A stretch of 17,450 bases of DNA from Thalassiosira profunda (taxonomy: Eukaryota; Bacillariophyta; Thalassiosirophyceae; Thalassiosirales; Thalassiosiraceae), in the NCBI GenBank assembly GCA_036939355.1, contig JALLAP010000188.1, positions 1-17,450 of the forward strand. Reading direction: 5' to 3'. The position numbers were made by a program, and so were the translations under genes. Below the pieces are notes generated by a model. The model was given only the letters and a program-made list of their open reading frames with translations, made no database searches and was not told the origin of the DNA. Shown in pieces: positions 1-8,052 of this stretch. Each line of letters starts with the position of its first letter. Within the stretch, counting starts at the first letter, position 1.

Positions 1-359
1 TTGGGGCCTCATTTACTGCTCATAGTTTGTTGCTTCCGTTGGGTACCGTTTGTCGCGAGCCTGTAGGTTCGCGCGCCTGAAAATACAAAATGGGTGGGGC
101 CCACGTGGGGAACCCCCCCCTACGGCACGAAATCCCCCCACTCCCAAGGGCCTAGAGGTAACTCCTCGACTCGAAGCAAAGGTGCTCGGGTTGCAAATTA
201 GGTCTAACTAAATGTAATTGCAATGGTGGAGGTCAATGCCAAGAATTTAACCTATTGTAATTTCAACTGTGTTTATGCGACCAAATATTTTACCTAGCCC
301 TACGCGTTGAAGGCCACCTCCAGGCCCCCGGCACCCCCCATTAGGTAGTGTTTCACCAG
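1..359. other. Intergenic region upstream of the DHHC gene
   Basis: I see no gene, RNA gene or mobile-element terminus here. It holds a 10-bp perfect palindrome, CCCACGTGGG, at 100-109 with a G-box core, followed by a run of eight Cs at 113-120. AT-rich sequence at about 197-290 leads toward the first ATG at 360. It is presumably the promoter and 5' UTR of the following gene, but no core promoter element can be assigned. Confidence 0.5.
100..109. promoter_or_regulatory. Palindromic G-box (CCCACGTGGG)
   Basis: This is a perfect 10-bp palindrome with the CACGTG core bound by bZIP and bHLH factors, 250 bp upstream of the palmitoyltransferase ATG. The site is directly visible. Its use as a regulatory site is inferred from motif and position only. 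Confidence 0.3.
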
Positions 360-1580
360 ATGCCGGAGAGCTACGGCGGCGTCGCGCTCGCGCACGACGA
401 CGAGAACGACGCGACGGTCGAGCGGAGGGCGCTCCTCCCGCAGCACGCGGCGGCTTGGAACGCATCGACCTCACCCGTGCGTCGTCGGGGTGGGGGAGGT
501 GCAGGTGCACCGACGGCGAGCAACGGGCACGCCGACGAGGGCAAATACGACAAAATCCCGGCGGCGTGGTCGAGGTCGAATGGCAGTGGTGTTTCGCAGT
601 CCATCGCGCGGATAGGACGGTCCACTTCGATTGACGACGGCGGCGGCGCGTACGCAACAAATCCAGATTTCGACGACCGGGGAGGAGGAAGAGGAGGGTA
701 TTATTACGACGACACCAACGACTACAGCTGGGACTGCACATTCGGCACGGACGAGGGGAGCGGCATCTGGCTCAACACATTGGAAAACGATCCACCCGGA
801 ACTGCAATGTCGATCATCGTGTGGGTCCTCTTCGCCTACTCGGCCGTGACGGTGACACTACTGGCGAGATCGAGCAGTTTATCCCATGGCCTGGCGTACT
901 TTTACTGCACAATCTGCGCCATGGCCCTGGCCTCGCACGCAAAAACAATGTTCACCGACCCGGGAGCCGTCCCCTCGTGCGCCGTGCCCGTCGATGCCGC
1001 GAACCGCCAAACCGTCCACCACAGCATGTGCCGGGTGTGCAAGAGCTACAAGCCGCCGGGATCGCACCACTGCCGGATCTGCAATCGGTGCGTGAGCCGG
1101 ATGGACCACCACTGCCCGTGGATGAACAACTGCATCGGGGCGGCGAACCTGAAGCCGTTCATACTGTTTCTGTCGTACACGTGGGCGGGCAGCGCATTGG
1201 CGCTGATGATATTTGGTTGCAATTACTTTTTCTGCTCTGACGAGGATTGCCAGTTTCCGGGGATGCTGGTGCAGTTGGTCCGGGTCATGACGCTGCTGTG
1301 CACTGGTGCCCTTCTCTTCACGTCGTCGATGCTGGCCAATGTCACATTTGGAGTGATGACGGGTTCGGGGACGATCGATCGACTAAAAAGAAAGTTTGAC
1401 GGCACCATTGACAACGCGGACGAAGCTCCCCTGGACTTGGTGGATGTGTTCGGGATCGGGGGATATGCCACTTGGTTCCTCCCCGTGGATCCGATATTCC
1501 CTGACCACGACAAGGTGCTGGGCTTCAGCGTGCCGCAGCGATTGTTGCGGGAGGGAAACGAAAACACATCGATATGTTAA
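360..1580 (+). CDS. DHHC-type protein S-acyltransferase (palmitoyltransferase)
   Basis: Single-exon gene of 406 codons from the ATG at 360; the frame stays open to a GTG at 348, which is not a eukaryotic start. The enzyme family transfers palmitate from acyl-CoA to cysteines of membrane proteins, usually at the Golgi, endomembranes or plasma membrane. The first ~145 residues are glycine-rich and disordered. Four membrane segments follow at about 148-169, 176-194, 267-291 and 302-333. A DPG motif lies after TM2 (199-205). The cysteine-rich domain at about 224-266 carries the DHHC tetrad at 249-252, with C252 the acyl-accepting nucleophile. The usual TTxE motif after TM4 is degenerate (SGTID, 336-340), but the following VFG...FLPVDP stretch matches family members. 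An AATAAA at 1621-1626 lies 41 nt past the stop. It converges with the next gene on the other strand, 82 bp away. Family identity is secure; substrate is unknown. Confidence 0.93.
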   Translation: MPESYGGVALAHDDENDATVERRALLPQHAAAWNASTSPVRRRGGGGAGAPTASNGHADEGKYDKIPAAWSRSNGSGVSQSIARIGRSTSIDDGGGAYATNPDFDDRGGGRGGYYYDDTNDYSWDCTFGTDEGSGIWLNTLENDPPGTAMSIIVWVLFAYSAVTVTLLARSSSLSHGLAYFYCTICAMALASHAKTMFTDPGAVPSCAVPVDAANRQTVHHSMCRVCKSYKPPGSHHCRICNRCVSRMDHHCPWMNNCIGAANLKPFILFLSYTWAGSALALMIFGCNYFFCSDEDCQFPGMLVQLVRVMTLLCTGALLFTSSMLANVTFGVMTGSGTIDRLKRKFDGTIDNADEAPLDLVDVFGIGGYATWFLPVDPIFPDHDKVLGFSVPQRLLREGNENTSIC

Positions 1581-1620
1581 GAGAGATGCCTGGCCATTCA
1601 TAGACTTAATGCTTTCATTC

Positions 1621-1626
1621 AATAAA
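1621..1626 (+). terminator. Polyadenylation signal AATAAA of the DHHC gene
   Basis: Canonical AATAAA 41 nt after the TAA stop at 1578-1580, in the short convergent gap before the stop of the minus-strand gene at 1663. Assignment is by position and motif. Confidence 0.5.
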
Positions 1627-1662
1627 CACCCAAGTTCATGATTCTTTCATCGACAAATCAAC

Positions 1663-3105
1663 TCAAACCTCTCTCAGGATCAAATAAGGCTCGTCTGCCA
1701 GCCGGCCCCGATCACTGATCCAGCCAACCTTTTGCCCAGATGCATCCTCTGCATATTTTTCAGATGCAGCGTAGTCCTCCGGTCGCAGCACAATCTTGTA
1801 TCGCACTACCGCAACACACTCATCGTCACTTTCCTCGTCGCTGTCGTCCAATGAAATGGGAGGCGGAGGCAGTGTTCTCTTCTCGAGAAAGTGCCGTTCG
1901 TCTCCCCGATGGAGCTTGCCGATGACGTAGTCGGAGTTGTCGATGTCGAACACCTCTCTGATTGTCGCTCCCTTCTCAGACTCAATTTGTATCTTTCCTG
2001 GAGATTTCATAGGTGGAGGCGGCGGTGCAGGCTTCAGTGCGTGGACAGTGTTCTCCATTCTAGCTTCTGAAGATTGTATGTTTGCGGTGCAAGGCTCCCG
2101 CACTGTCTCTGGTGGCGGATGCATCCTTTTAGGAGACTGTTTTCCCACGTTACTTCTCACAGGTTGGGCATCATCACGAGTTTTCAGTGGCGAAGGCTCT
2201 CTGGGTGGCTCCTCCACAACATTCTTCTTTTCGACAGGTTGATCTGTGCCGGCAACATTTCCCGGCGATGGCGACGGTTTTGTTGTATGAGAAGGGAACT
2301 GATACCACGACGCTGGAATCATCATGCCATGGCCCGATTTGCGCATTAGGTTCAAGTGTTGGAAGATGTCGTTGAAATCGTCCGCTGGAGCTGTCTCGGA
2401 TGTTGCACTTGTGCACCGGGGAAAGGCGATGTAGTGCACCTCCGACCCACCAGGGTCATTGGCATTGCAGTTTCCAGTTGGATGAGGATCAATCCTCCCC
2501 ACCAACGGGTGATAAATTCCATGCCGAACATCGCGTTTATCGTTTTCAGTGCCCACTCGGTGTCCGAATGCTTGCTCCAACTCCCGTCGGAAACGAGAGG
2601 AGGATGCATCGTACCGTTGCATGTCCAACCCAAGCAGAGAGGGAATTGCAGCCGTCAGGGAGGATAACTCCGCATCAGTTATGAAACCAATTGCAGATGC
2701 ATCACCACCAACGATGTTGGGGCAATGACTGGCGTGCGCTGTCGAGGGCGACACCACTTCCATCTTGCCATCAAAAAATGGTGGTGCACCGCGCATCGCA
2801 TTTTTTGCTTGTTGCTGTGCTACTGCACCCAGCTCTTCACCCTTCTCTCCGACAGGGACACCTAGCCTCCCCGCCGATGGCCTCGATGGCACCGCAAACC
2901 TACCATTCAATAGGTTCTCCTTGCTGGCGTGCCCCTCCCCTGCACCGCAATGACGGGTCTGCTTGGCGGATGTCGCAGGCGAGAGGTGTTGGAGGGCGCA
3001 GGTCGTCCCCTCGCCGCCGCCGCCGCCGCCGTCCTTGTGGGGGCGCCGCCGCTTCTTCAAGCGCGACACCCGCACGGGCGAGATGCCCTCGTCCTTGCCG
3101 CTCAT
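1663..3105 (-). CDS. Unrecognised, probably nuclear protein with CDK-type sites and a KEN motif
   Basis: 480 codons from the ATG at 3103-3105. An upstream in-frame ATG at 3282 would add 59 residues of low-complexity Arg/Gly/Pro sequence and leave only 14 bp to the divergent gene's ATG, so I prefer the internal start. I recognise no family. Visible features are: a basic KKRRRP cluster at 17-22 that looks like a nuclear localisation signal; poly-Gly at 26-31 from a (GCC)6 run; a KEN triplet at 62-64; and four S-P-x-K/R sites at S9, S305, S324 and S368. There are also proline runs at about 359-365 and 413-416, and an acidic patch LDDSDEESDDE at 419-429. The last ~50 residues look folded and could be a conserved C-terminal module. 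No signal peptide or membrane segment is seen. A cell-cycle-regulated nuclear protein is a guess from short motifs only. Confidence 0.7.
   Translation of the reverse strand: MSGKDEGISPVRVSRLKKRRRPHKDGGGGGGEGTTCALQHLSPATSAKQTRHCGAGEGHASKENLLNGRFAVPSRPSAGRLGVPVGEKGEELGAVAQQQAKNAMRGAPPFFDGKMEVVSPSTAHASHCPNIVGGDASAIGFITDAELSSLTAAIPSLLGLDMQRYDASSSRFRRELEQAFGHRVGTENDKRDVRHGIYHPLVGRIDPHPTGNCNANDPGGSEVHYIAFPRCTSATSETAPADDFNDIFQHLNLMRKSGHGMMIPASWYQFPSHTTKPSPSPGNVAGTDQPVEKKNVVEEPPREPSPLKTRDDAQPVRSNVGKQSPKRMHPPPETVREPCTANIQSSEARMENTVHALKPAPPPPPMKSPGKIQIESEKGATIREVFDIDNSDYVIGKLHRGDERHFLEKRTLPPPPISLDDSDEESDDECVAVVRYKIVLRPEDYAASEKYAEDASGQKVGWISDRGRLADEPYLILREV
3013..3030. repeat. (GCC)6 trinucleotide run encoding poly-Gly
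   Basis: Six GCC units on the plus strand (GGC on the coding strand) encode the six-glycine stretch near the N-terminus of the minus-strand unknown protein. It is a simple microsatellite, likely length-polymorphic. Confidence 0.8.
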
Positions 3106-3296
3106 CGCCCTGCCTCCCCCTGCTTGCTGGTCCACCACGCCGCCACGCCACGACCTCGCTCCTCGCTCTCCTCCGTCCGCTCTCCTCCTCTGAAAAAGGG
3201 GGCAAAGGGGGCGCGGGGGCGTCCGTCGACAGCTAATAAATCGTTGCAGCGGCAGGGGCAGTAGCCGACGACGCCCTCCCATAACGGTGAGGTCTG
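3106..3296. promoter_or_regulatory. Putative bidirectional promoter between divergent genes
   Basis: The 191-bp gap separates the preferred ATG of the minus-strand unknown gene (3105) and the ATG of the plus-strand sulfotransferase gene (3297). Both transcripts must start in or near it. I cannot place a TATA box or initiator with confidence. Confidence 0.4.
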
Positions 3297-5509
3297 ATGC
3301 CCCACCCCGTCAATCGGCACCAGCAAAACATGGGCGGAGGGGGGCGCGGAGGCCGCGGGAAGGGGAAGGGCGGCAAGCGCGGAGGGCGCGGCGGCCGCGG
3401 TGGCCGCGGGGGCCGGGGCAGGGGGGCAGCAGCTCAACAGCAGCAGCAGGTCCAACGACAGCCGGTCCAGCTCCGCCTGTTCCAGCTCAAGCAGCACCTG
3501 GTATTGAAGTGCTTCAACTATCTGGACGAGGCGTCGCGGAAGAGCGTGTTCGCGGTCATGGGTGAGTGCTCACATGATGTGCACTGCAATTTGCAATGTG
3601 CTCTTAGATAGCCCATCATCACCCACATGCGTCTCATTCCTACTCCAGGGTGGCCGATGGACAACTACTTTCGGAGGAAGGAGATGATGATCAAGCAGCA
3701 GGAGAACATGAGAAAGGTGAAGCAGCAGCGGGAGGAGGAGGAGGCGAAGAAGAAGGAACAGGAGGGAGAAGAGAAGAAGGATGGGGAGGGCGAGGCGGCG
3801 GCGGGAGAAGAAGGGGAGTCTGAGGGTGTGGCGGTGGGCAAGATGAGCATGGGCAAAATGGCTGCGGCGATCAACGAGGCGTGGGAGGACGCGAAAGAGG
3901 AAACTGCCGAGCCCAAAGAGCAGGAGGAGACGGCGGGGGAAGATGCCACTGGAGGCGAGGCAACGACCGAAACCGAATCAACCGAGGGCGAAGGAAAGAC
4001 GGAAGAAGCGCCCAAGGCGCCCGAAAAGGAGGTCCTCCCGCCCCTCTTCGCCCGCATCGATCCCGAGACCCTCCTCGACCGCCTCAACACCCGCCGCCTC
4101 TACGGCCGCATCCTCTACTACAAGCGCGAGGAGCGCAAGAAGATGCGCGAAGAGATGGCCCGCATGGCTGGCCACCTCGCGGGCAAAGAGGACTACTCGC
4201 AGGGCATCACCGAAATGTTTGAACGGGAGCTGAAGGACAAGATGACGCACAATCGGGTGTGGCCGAAGAACATGTCCATTCAAGAGATGGCGGACAAGGA
4301 GTGGGAGGAATTGCTGGAAATTGCGGAGCTGCGCAACAAGAACAAGGAGGTCCCGTTCGAGCCCATCCCGACGCAGCACGAGCTGCTGCTCTTTTCGCCG
4401 TGTCCGCACGCCGTGCGGATTTTGGCGTCGTACCCTCGGAGCGGGAACAGTTTGATGCGCACGCTGTACGAGCATACGACTCTGCGGGTGACCGGGAGCG
4501 ATATGCAGGGAGGTTTGGCCAAGCATGGTGAGTTCGCTGATCCATAAAATGCATCTCCCTGCAATCCACATCTCATTATTTTGCTACAGATCTGGTTGGG
4601 GAGATGGCCATCGGAGCGAACATGGTGCAGTTCGTGAAGACCCACTTCCCGGAACGGCAGGGCGGCGCTCCGTTCCGCGCGTGCAGGGTGGTCCTACTCG
4701 TGCGCAACCCCATCGATGCATTGGAGTCCTTTTTCAATCTGATGATGACGGGGACGCACACCACGTCCATCTCCCCGGAGGTGCGAGAGAAGACGAAGAA
4801 AATCTGGGAGGAGTACGTGCTGAGGGAGATCCGCGTCTGGAAGGGCTTCCACACCTTCTGGATGAACCAGGACGTTCCCATTCTTCTCATTCGCTACGAA
4901 GATCTGACGCGGGAACCCGCTAAGGTTATGGGACGGGTCCTCCAGTTCGTTCTGGAGGTCAAGCGAATGGGCACTTTCTTCACCGAGAGAATTGATCGTT
5001 GCATCTCTGACCAACAGGACATTGAGCGCATGGGATCCTACAAGCCTCGCTCCGGTGGTATCGGCAAGGCGCTGTCCAAATACTCGCCCGAGTTGCTGCA
5101 AAAGTTGAAGGACGACGCAGAGCTCCAGACGATAATGAAACACTTCGGCTACGAAGATTTGCTGGACAAACCTGTGGAGACGTGGAAGGACATGGATCCT
5201 CTGGAACATTACGCCACCGAGTATCTGCCTTCGTGGCACAACACGGAGAATAAGAAGGTGGTGATCCTAAACAGGGGCAACCTCTGTCGTGGGAGGAACG
5301 AAGTGACACCGTGGCAGAAAATCAAGGTCGAACTGGGCATCAACGAGGGGAACTGCGATTGCGAGAAGTGTAGAGCGATGCGAGCCCGCGGAGGGGATAG
5401 CGCAAATGCGCAGGAGGGCAAGGAGGCAGCTGCCGCTGCACAAGAAGCGGTCGAAGGCAAGGAAGCTACAGAGGGGGGTGGGGAGCAAGCGGTCAAGTCT
5501 GAGGAATAA
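3297..5509 (+). CDS. PAPS-dependent sulfotransferase with RGG-rich N-terminus (3 exons)
   Basis: Exons 3297-3561, 3649-4527 and 4590-5509 join in frame (introns 87 and 62 nt, donors GTGAGT, both phase 1) to give 687 residues. The family moves sulfate from PAPS to hydroxyl or amino groups. Both PAPS-binding elements are present: the 5'-phosphosulfate loop SYPRSGNS at 349-356 and the 3'-phosphate motif RNPIDALES at 420-428, with the expected R420/S428 spacing. Residues 13-43 are RGG/GAR repeats, then a Gln run. About 92-190 is a highly charged Lys/Glu region, partly coiled coil, and 215-340 is a helical, charged segment. The C-terminus holds a CxCxxC cluster and a Glu/Ala tail. No signal peptide or membrane anchor is visible, unlike Golgi sulfotransferases, so a cytosolic or nuclear place is suggested. 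The start could also be the in-frame ATG at 3330. The catalytic fold call is firm; the acceptor is unknown. Confidence 0.86.
3333..3425. repeat. GC-rich low-complexity tract encoding RGG repeats
   Basis: Imperfect tandem GGCCGCGGT/GGCGGAGGG-like units encode the Arg-Gly-Gly stretch of the sulfotransferase N-terminus. The base composition is far more GC-rich than the flanks. Such tracts expand and contract easily. Confidence 0.7.
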
Positions 5510-5562
5510 ATTGTGGTTCGGGCTAAAGAGAGAAGATGCTTTCAATGGTTGTTGGGTATCCT

Positions 5563-5568
5563 AATAAA
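5563..5568 (+). terminator. Polyadenylation signal AATAAA of the sulfotransferase gene
   Basis: Canonical AATAAA 53 nt past the TAA at 5507-5509. It lies just before the stop codon (5571-5573) of the opposing gene, so cleavage 10-30 nt downstream would fall inside that gene's coding region and the 3' ends would overlap. A second AATAAA overlaps the sulfotransferase stop codon itself. Confidence 0.5.
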
Positions 5569-5570
5569 GC

Positions 5571-6401
5571 TCACTTCTTCTCAATGATCTCGGCCTCGAT
5601 GACGTTATCATCACTCTTGCCCCCCGATGACACAGATATGTTCCTTCCATTTACATTCACCGTCAGAGAAGTGATTTGTCCGTTGTTTGAGTCCATTGAT
5701 GCGATTCCATTTCCCCTGGGACCGGCCACCTGAAATTGCGCCCTCACCATCGCCGTGCTTTTCCCATTTACCACAGTGGTACTGGAGCTCTGCGAGAAGG
5801 GCATTCCAACTTGGATTGGCTCACCGAATTCCTCTGCCAAAGCGGGGTCATTTACGATGCGGACCCGCGCATCTTCCAAAAGATCTTGGGCCTGCTTCGT
5901 CTGCTCCGCAATCTCATCCGCAGCTCTAGCGAGCAACGGAGAGACCATTTTCCCCATCATCCGGATTGGCAGTGGCATATCTTTCAACATTGCGTTTATC
6001 CCGCCCTTGATCTCGTCCTTCCGCTCCTTCTTCACAATTGCAGCGCGCTTCTCCTCCTCTGATTTGCCAAAGGGTATGAGTGATTTGACCTTGTCTACCC
6101 CTGACTTCACCAGATTCCCGCCCGCTCTCTTGAAGGTCTCCCAATCGTTGTCATCCCTCTGGGAGAAAAAGAGTCGAGATTGCTGATGCTGAACCAGCGG
6201 TTGATGTGTCAGAGGCTGCTTGTCTGAGTGGCGCGCCGCCGAGGGTGCACCTACACCAACCGAAGGACGCGGGGCCACAAACGCCCACGATGATCCGGAT
6301 AGGGAGCTGAATGCAGCGGCGTAAAGAAGCCTCCTCGGAGCAGCGGCAGCTCGGGCGCGCGGTGATGTGGAGGCAGCAGCGAGTCTCATGATGGCACTCA
6401 T
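5571..6401 (-). CDS. Plastid-targeted protein with Coa1/Tim21-like C-terminal domain
   Basis: Single exon, 276 residues; a second in-frame ATG is at 6389. The start is a diatom-type bipartite plastid presequence: a hydrophobic stretch around 24-40 ending in A40-F41 of the WAFVAP motif, where the phenylalanine after cleavage is diagnostic for import into four-membrane plastids. A Ser/Arg/Gln-rich transit region follows to about 80. The middle (85-175) is charged and helical with an amphipathic segment. Residues ~178-257 run as N-x-P-x-L...LGEPI-like...NG...V.G..GNG...V...I.V, the strand and glycine pattern I associate with Coa1/Tim21-type domains. That assignment is by eye and tentative. No clear membrane segment is seen in the mature part. 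It converges on the sulfotransferase gene with only 61 bp between stops. Plastid targeting is the more secure statement; biochemical function is unknown. Confidence 0.8.
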   Translation of the reverse strand: MSAIMRLAAASTSPRARAAAAPRRLLYAAAFSSLSGSSWAFVAPRPSVGVGAPSAARHSDKQPLTHQPLVQHQQSRLFFSQRDDNDWETFKRAGGNLVKSGVDKVKSLIPFGKSEEEKRAAIVKKERKDEIKGGINAMLKDMPLPIRMMGKMVSPLLARAADEIAEQTKQAQDLLEDARVRIVNDPALAEEFGEPIQVGMPFSQSSSTTVVNGKSTAMVRAQFQVAGPRGNGIASMDSNNGQITSLTVNVNGRNISVSSGGKSDDNVIEAEIIEKK

Positions 6402-6771
6402 TCAACACACGTTTTAGAGAGCGGCCACCGCTGGGCTAATAATTCGTAGCAGATGAGCTGGCGTTGTTCCTCCGACGCTCCCTTCGTCCGTGTAGCAGGC
6501 GATGTGGCCTCCGCTTGAGCAGGGGCACGCGCTCACTCAATCTTCAATCTTCATTCGACTTCGATCGAGAAATCGATAGCCCACGGCCGAGTTAGCTACC
6601 TGACGGCCAATACGTACTTCGGCTACGTAGAGGCAACTTAGACTTTCAGCCAACTTGAGCCAACGCTAACTGATTGGGTTGCTGCACATTGCTGAGAATT
6701 CTGGCTTTTCATACACTTCGAATCAAACAGCAGGTTACATTAGGTATTGTACAGCCACATACATATCAACT
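6402..6771. other. Intergenic region between two minus-strand genes
   Basis: It holds the 3' UTR of the DUF1275/EF-hand gene and the promoter/5' UTR of the plastid-protein gene. No gene or tRNA is visible. A CCAAT on the minus strand (6673-6677) and a CCAAT on the plus strand near 6607 are present, with two copies of the palindrome TACGTA at 6611 and 6624. No AATAAA for the upstream gene was found. Confidence 0.5.
6611..6629. promoter_or_regulatory. Paired TACGTA palindromes able to form a TTCG-loop hairpin
   Basis: TACGTA occurs at 6611-6616 and 6624-6629, separated by CTTCGGC. As DNA these are two ACGT-core (A-box type) sites of the kind bZIP factors bind, about 210-230 bp upstream of the plastid-protein ATG. 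As RNA the stretch could fold as a 6-7 bp stem with a C(UUCG)G loop and one bulged base. Function is inferred only. Confidence 0.3.
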
Positions 6772-8052
6772 CTACTGTGCCTCCTCATCCCCACCTTCCG
6801 CCTGCGCATTCTTTCCGTCGGTATTGTTCTCCGGGCATTTGGCGCCATTTGAACCCGACCGGTCGGACTGATCGAAGCTGCTCTTGCTCGTGAGCTTGCT
6901 GCTCGTCAGCTTGGAGATCAGCGGCCGCTTGCTCTGCCTGGACTTTTCTTTTTTTACAGCCCGCAGCGTCGCCATGTTCACCAAACAGTGGAATTCCTCT
7001 CGATCGACCACTCCGTCTCCGTTCACGTCCACGACGGCGATCATCGTTTTCACATTCTGACTAGTGAGCTTGATGCCCATCTTTTCGAGCACGTCCTTCA
7101 ATTCGTCTGCGTCGATTTCGCCCGATCCGTCGGCGTCTATTTGATCGAAGAAAGAATCGACCTGCTCCGGCGTCAAGTCGGCGAGTGCCGCTGTACCTTC
7201 CCCGTCGTTGATCGAGGTTGCCATTCGTTGAAGAACGTTGTCCCATTTGTACGTACCAAACATGGCTTGCACGAAAGATACCTTCTGCGTCAACACGATG
7301 AACGTGCAGTGCGTCAATCCAATCGATAAGTACAACGCCGCGCTGAACCACAGTGCCTTTGACAGGAATGCCGAAGCCGCGTAGAAGGATATCAAGCTGC
7401 CCAGCCAAAAGGAGGAGGCAAGGCCCACGAGGACTTTGCACTTCCAAAAATTCTTCCAGTTGCCGCGCAGCATCTGACCGAGGATGAGTCCGATATCCGT
7501 AGACGTCCCCGTGAGATGCGTCGTCCTGATGAGATTGCCGGTGTAAGTCGAAGTGAAACCATTTTGGATACCGGAGGCCGCGGCCGCAAAGTAATAGAGG
7601 GCCCGCGTCGAGGGCTTGATCGCCGCCGCGACCGCGGCGGCAATCACGCACAGGCTTCCCAGCATAAACGTCGGCCCAATGGAGGGCACGAGCTTGTGCG
7701 GGATGGCTTTGGGGTTCATCAGCCCGGAAACGACCGCCCCGCCGATGAAGGCGAGGATGAGCGTGAACTCGAACCCAAAGAGCCGCGCCTCCCCGTCCGC
7801 CAACGCCAGGCCGCTCTTGGTGTAGGTGCCGGTGAATGCCGTGACGCCCTGCCGGTCGCTGCCGCCCTCCGTTAGCAGTCCGCCCAGACAAAGGCCGTTG
7901 ATGTAGCCGCTGTTGAGGGAGAGGAGCAGCCCGATGGCGAAGACGAAGCGGGCCTCGGACGCGGACGACGCGCCCATGTTTTGGAGGGAGCTCCGCCCCG
8001 GCGCCGGTTTGCGGCGGATGTGGGCCGAGGAGGCAGCGGCGTTTGATGGCAT
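6772..8052 (-). CDS. DUF1275/YoaK-family membrane protein with C-terminal EF-hand pair
   Basis: Single exon, 426 residues from the ATG at 8050-8052. Residues ~35-255 form a six-helix membrane domain (about 35-60, 94-112, 127-145, 151-170, 207-230, 233-254) with the DUF1275 pattern: GYINGLCL near 49-56, TAFTGTYTKSG near 71-81, and GIQNGF...T..LTGTSTDIGLILG at about 161-192. This family is mainly bacterial, about 220 residues, of poorly known transport function. Added behind it are two canonical EF-hand loops, D306-x-D-x-S-x-E-x-D-x-x-E317 and D342-x-N-x-D-x-V-x-D-x-x-E353, with every calcium-coordinating position acceptable. A Lys/Ser-rich tail ends the protein. The obvious reading is a membrane transporter gated by cytosolic calcium. 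No plastid signal motif is present, so another membrane is likely. It is divergent from the MgtC-like gene. Confidence 0.9.
   Translation of the reverse strand: MPSNAAASSAHIRRKPAPGRSSLQNMGASSASEARFVFAIGLLLSLNSGYINGLCLGGLLTEGGSDRQGVTAFTGTYTKSGLALADGEARLFGFEFTLILAFIGGAVVSGLMNPKAIPHKLVPSIGPTFMLGSLCVIAAAVAAAIKPSTRALYYFAAAASGIQNGFTSTYTGNLIRTTHLTGTSTDIGLILGQMLRGNWKNFWKCKVLVGLASSFWLGSLISFYAASAFLSKALWFSAALYLSIGLTHCTFIVLTQKVSFVQAMFGTYKWDNVLQRMATSINDGEGTAALADLTPEQVDSFFDQIDADGSGEIDADELKDVLEKMGIKLTSQNVKTMIAVVDVNGDGVVDREEFHCLVNMATLRAVKKEKSRQSKRPLISKLTSSKLTSKSSFDQSDRSGSNGAKCPENNTDGKNAQAEGGDEEAQ

Noticed and set aside
348..359. Upstream extension of the DHHC frame to a GTG codon
   Set aside because: GTG is not a normal nuclear start; the first ATG in frame is at 360.
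1..359. Possible tRNA or transposon end in the GC/C-run segment
   Set aside because: No cloverleaf, T-loop consensus, terminal inverted repeat or target-site duplication could be recognised.
3106..3282. 59-residue N-terminal extension of the minus-strand unknown protein
   Set aside because: It would start 14 bp from the divergent gene's ATG and leave no room for two 5' ends; the sequence is low-complexity Arg/Gly/Pro.
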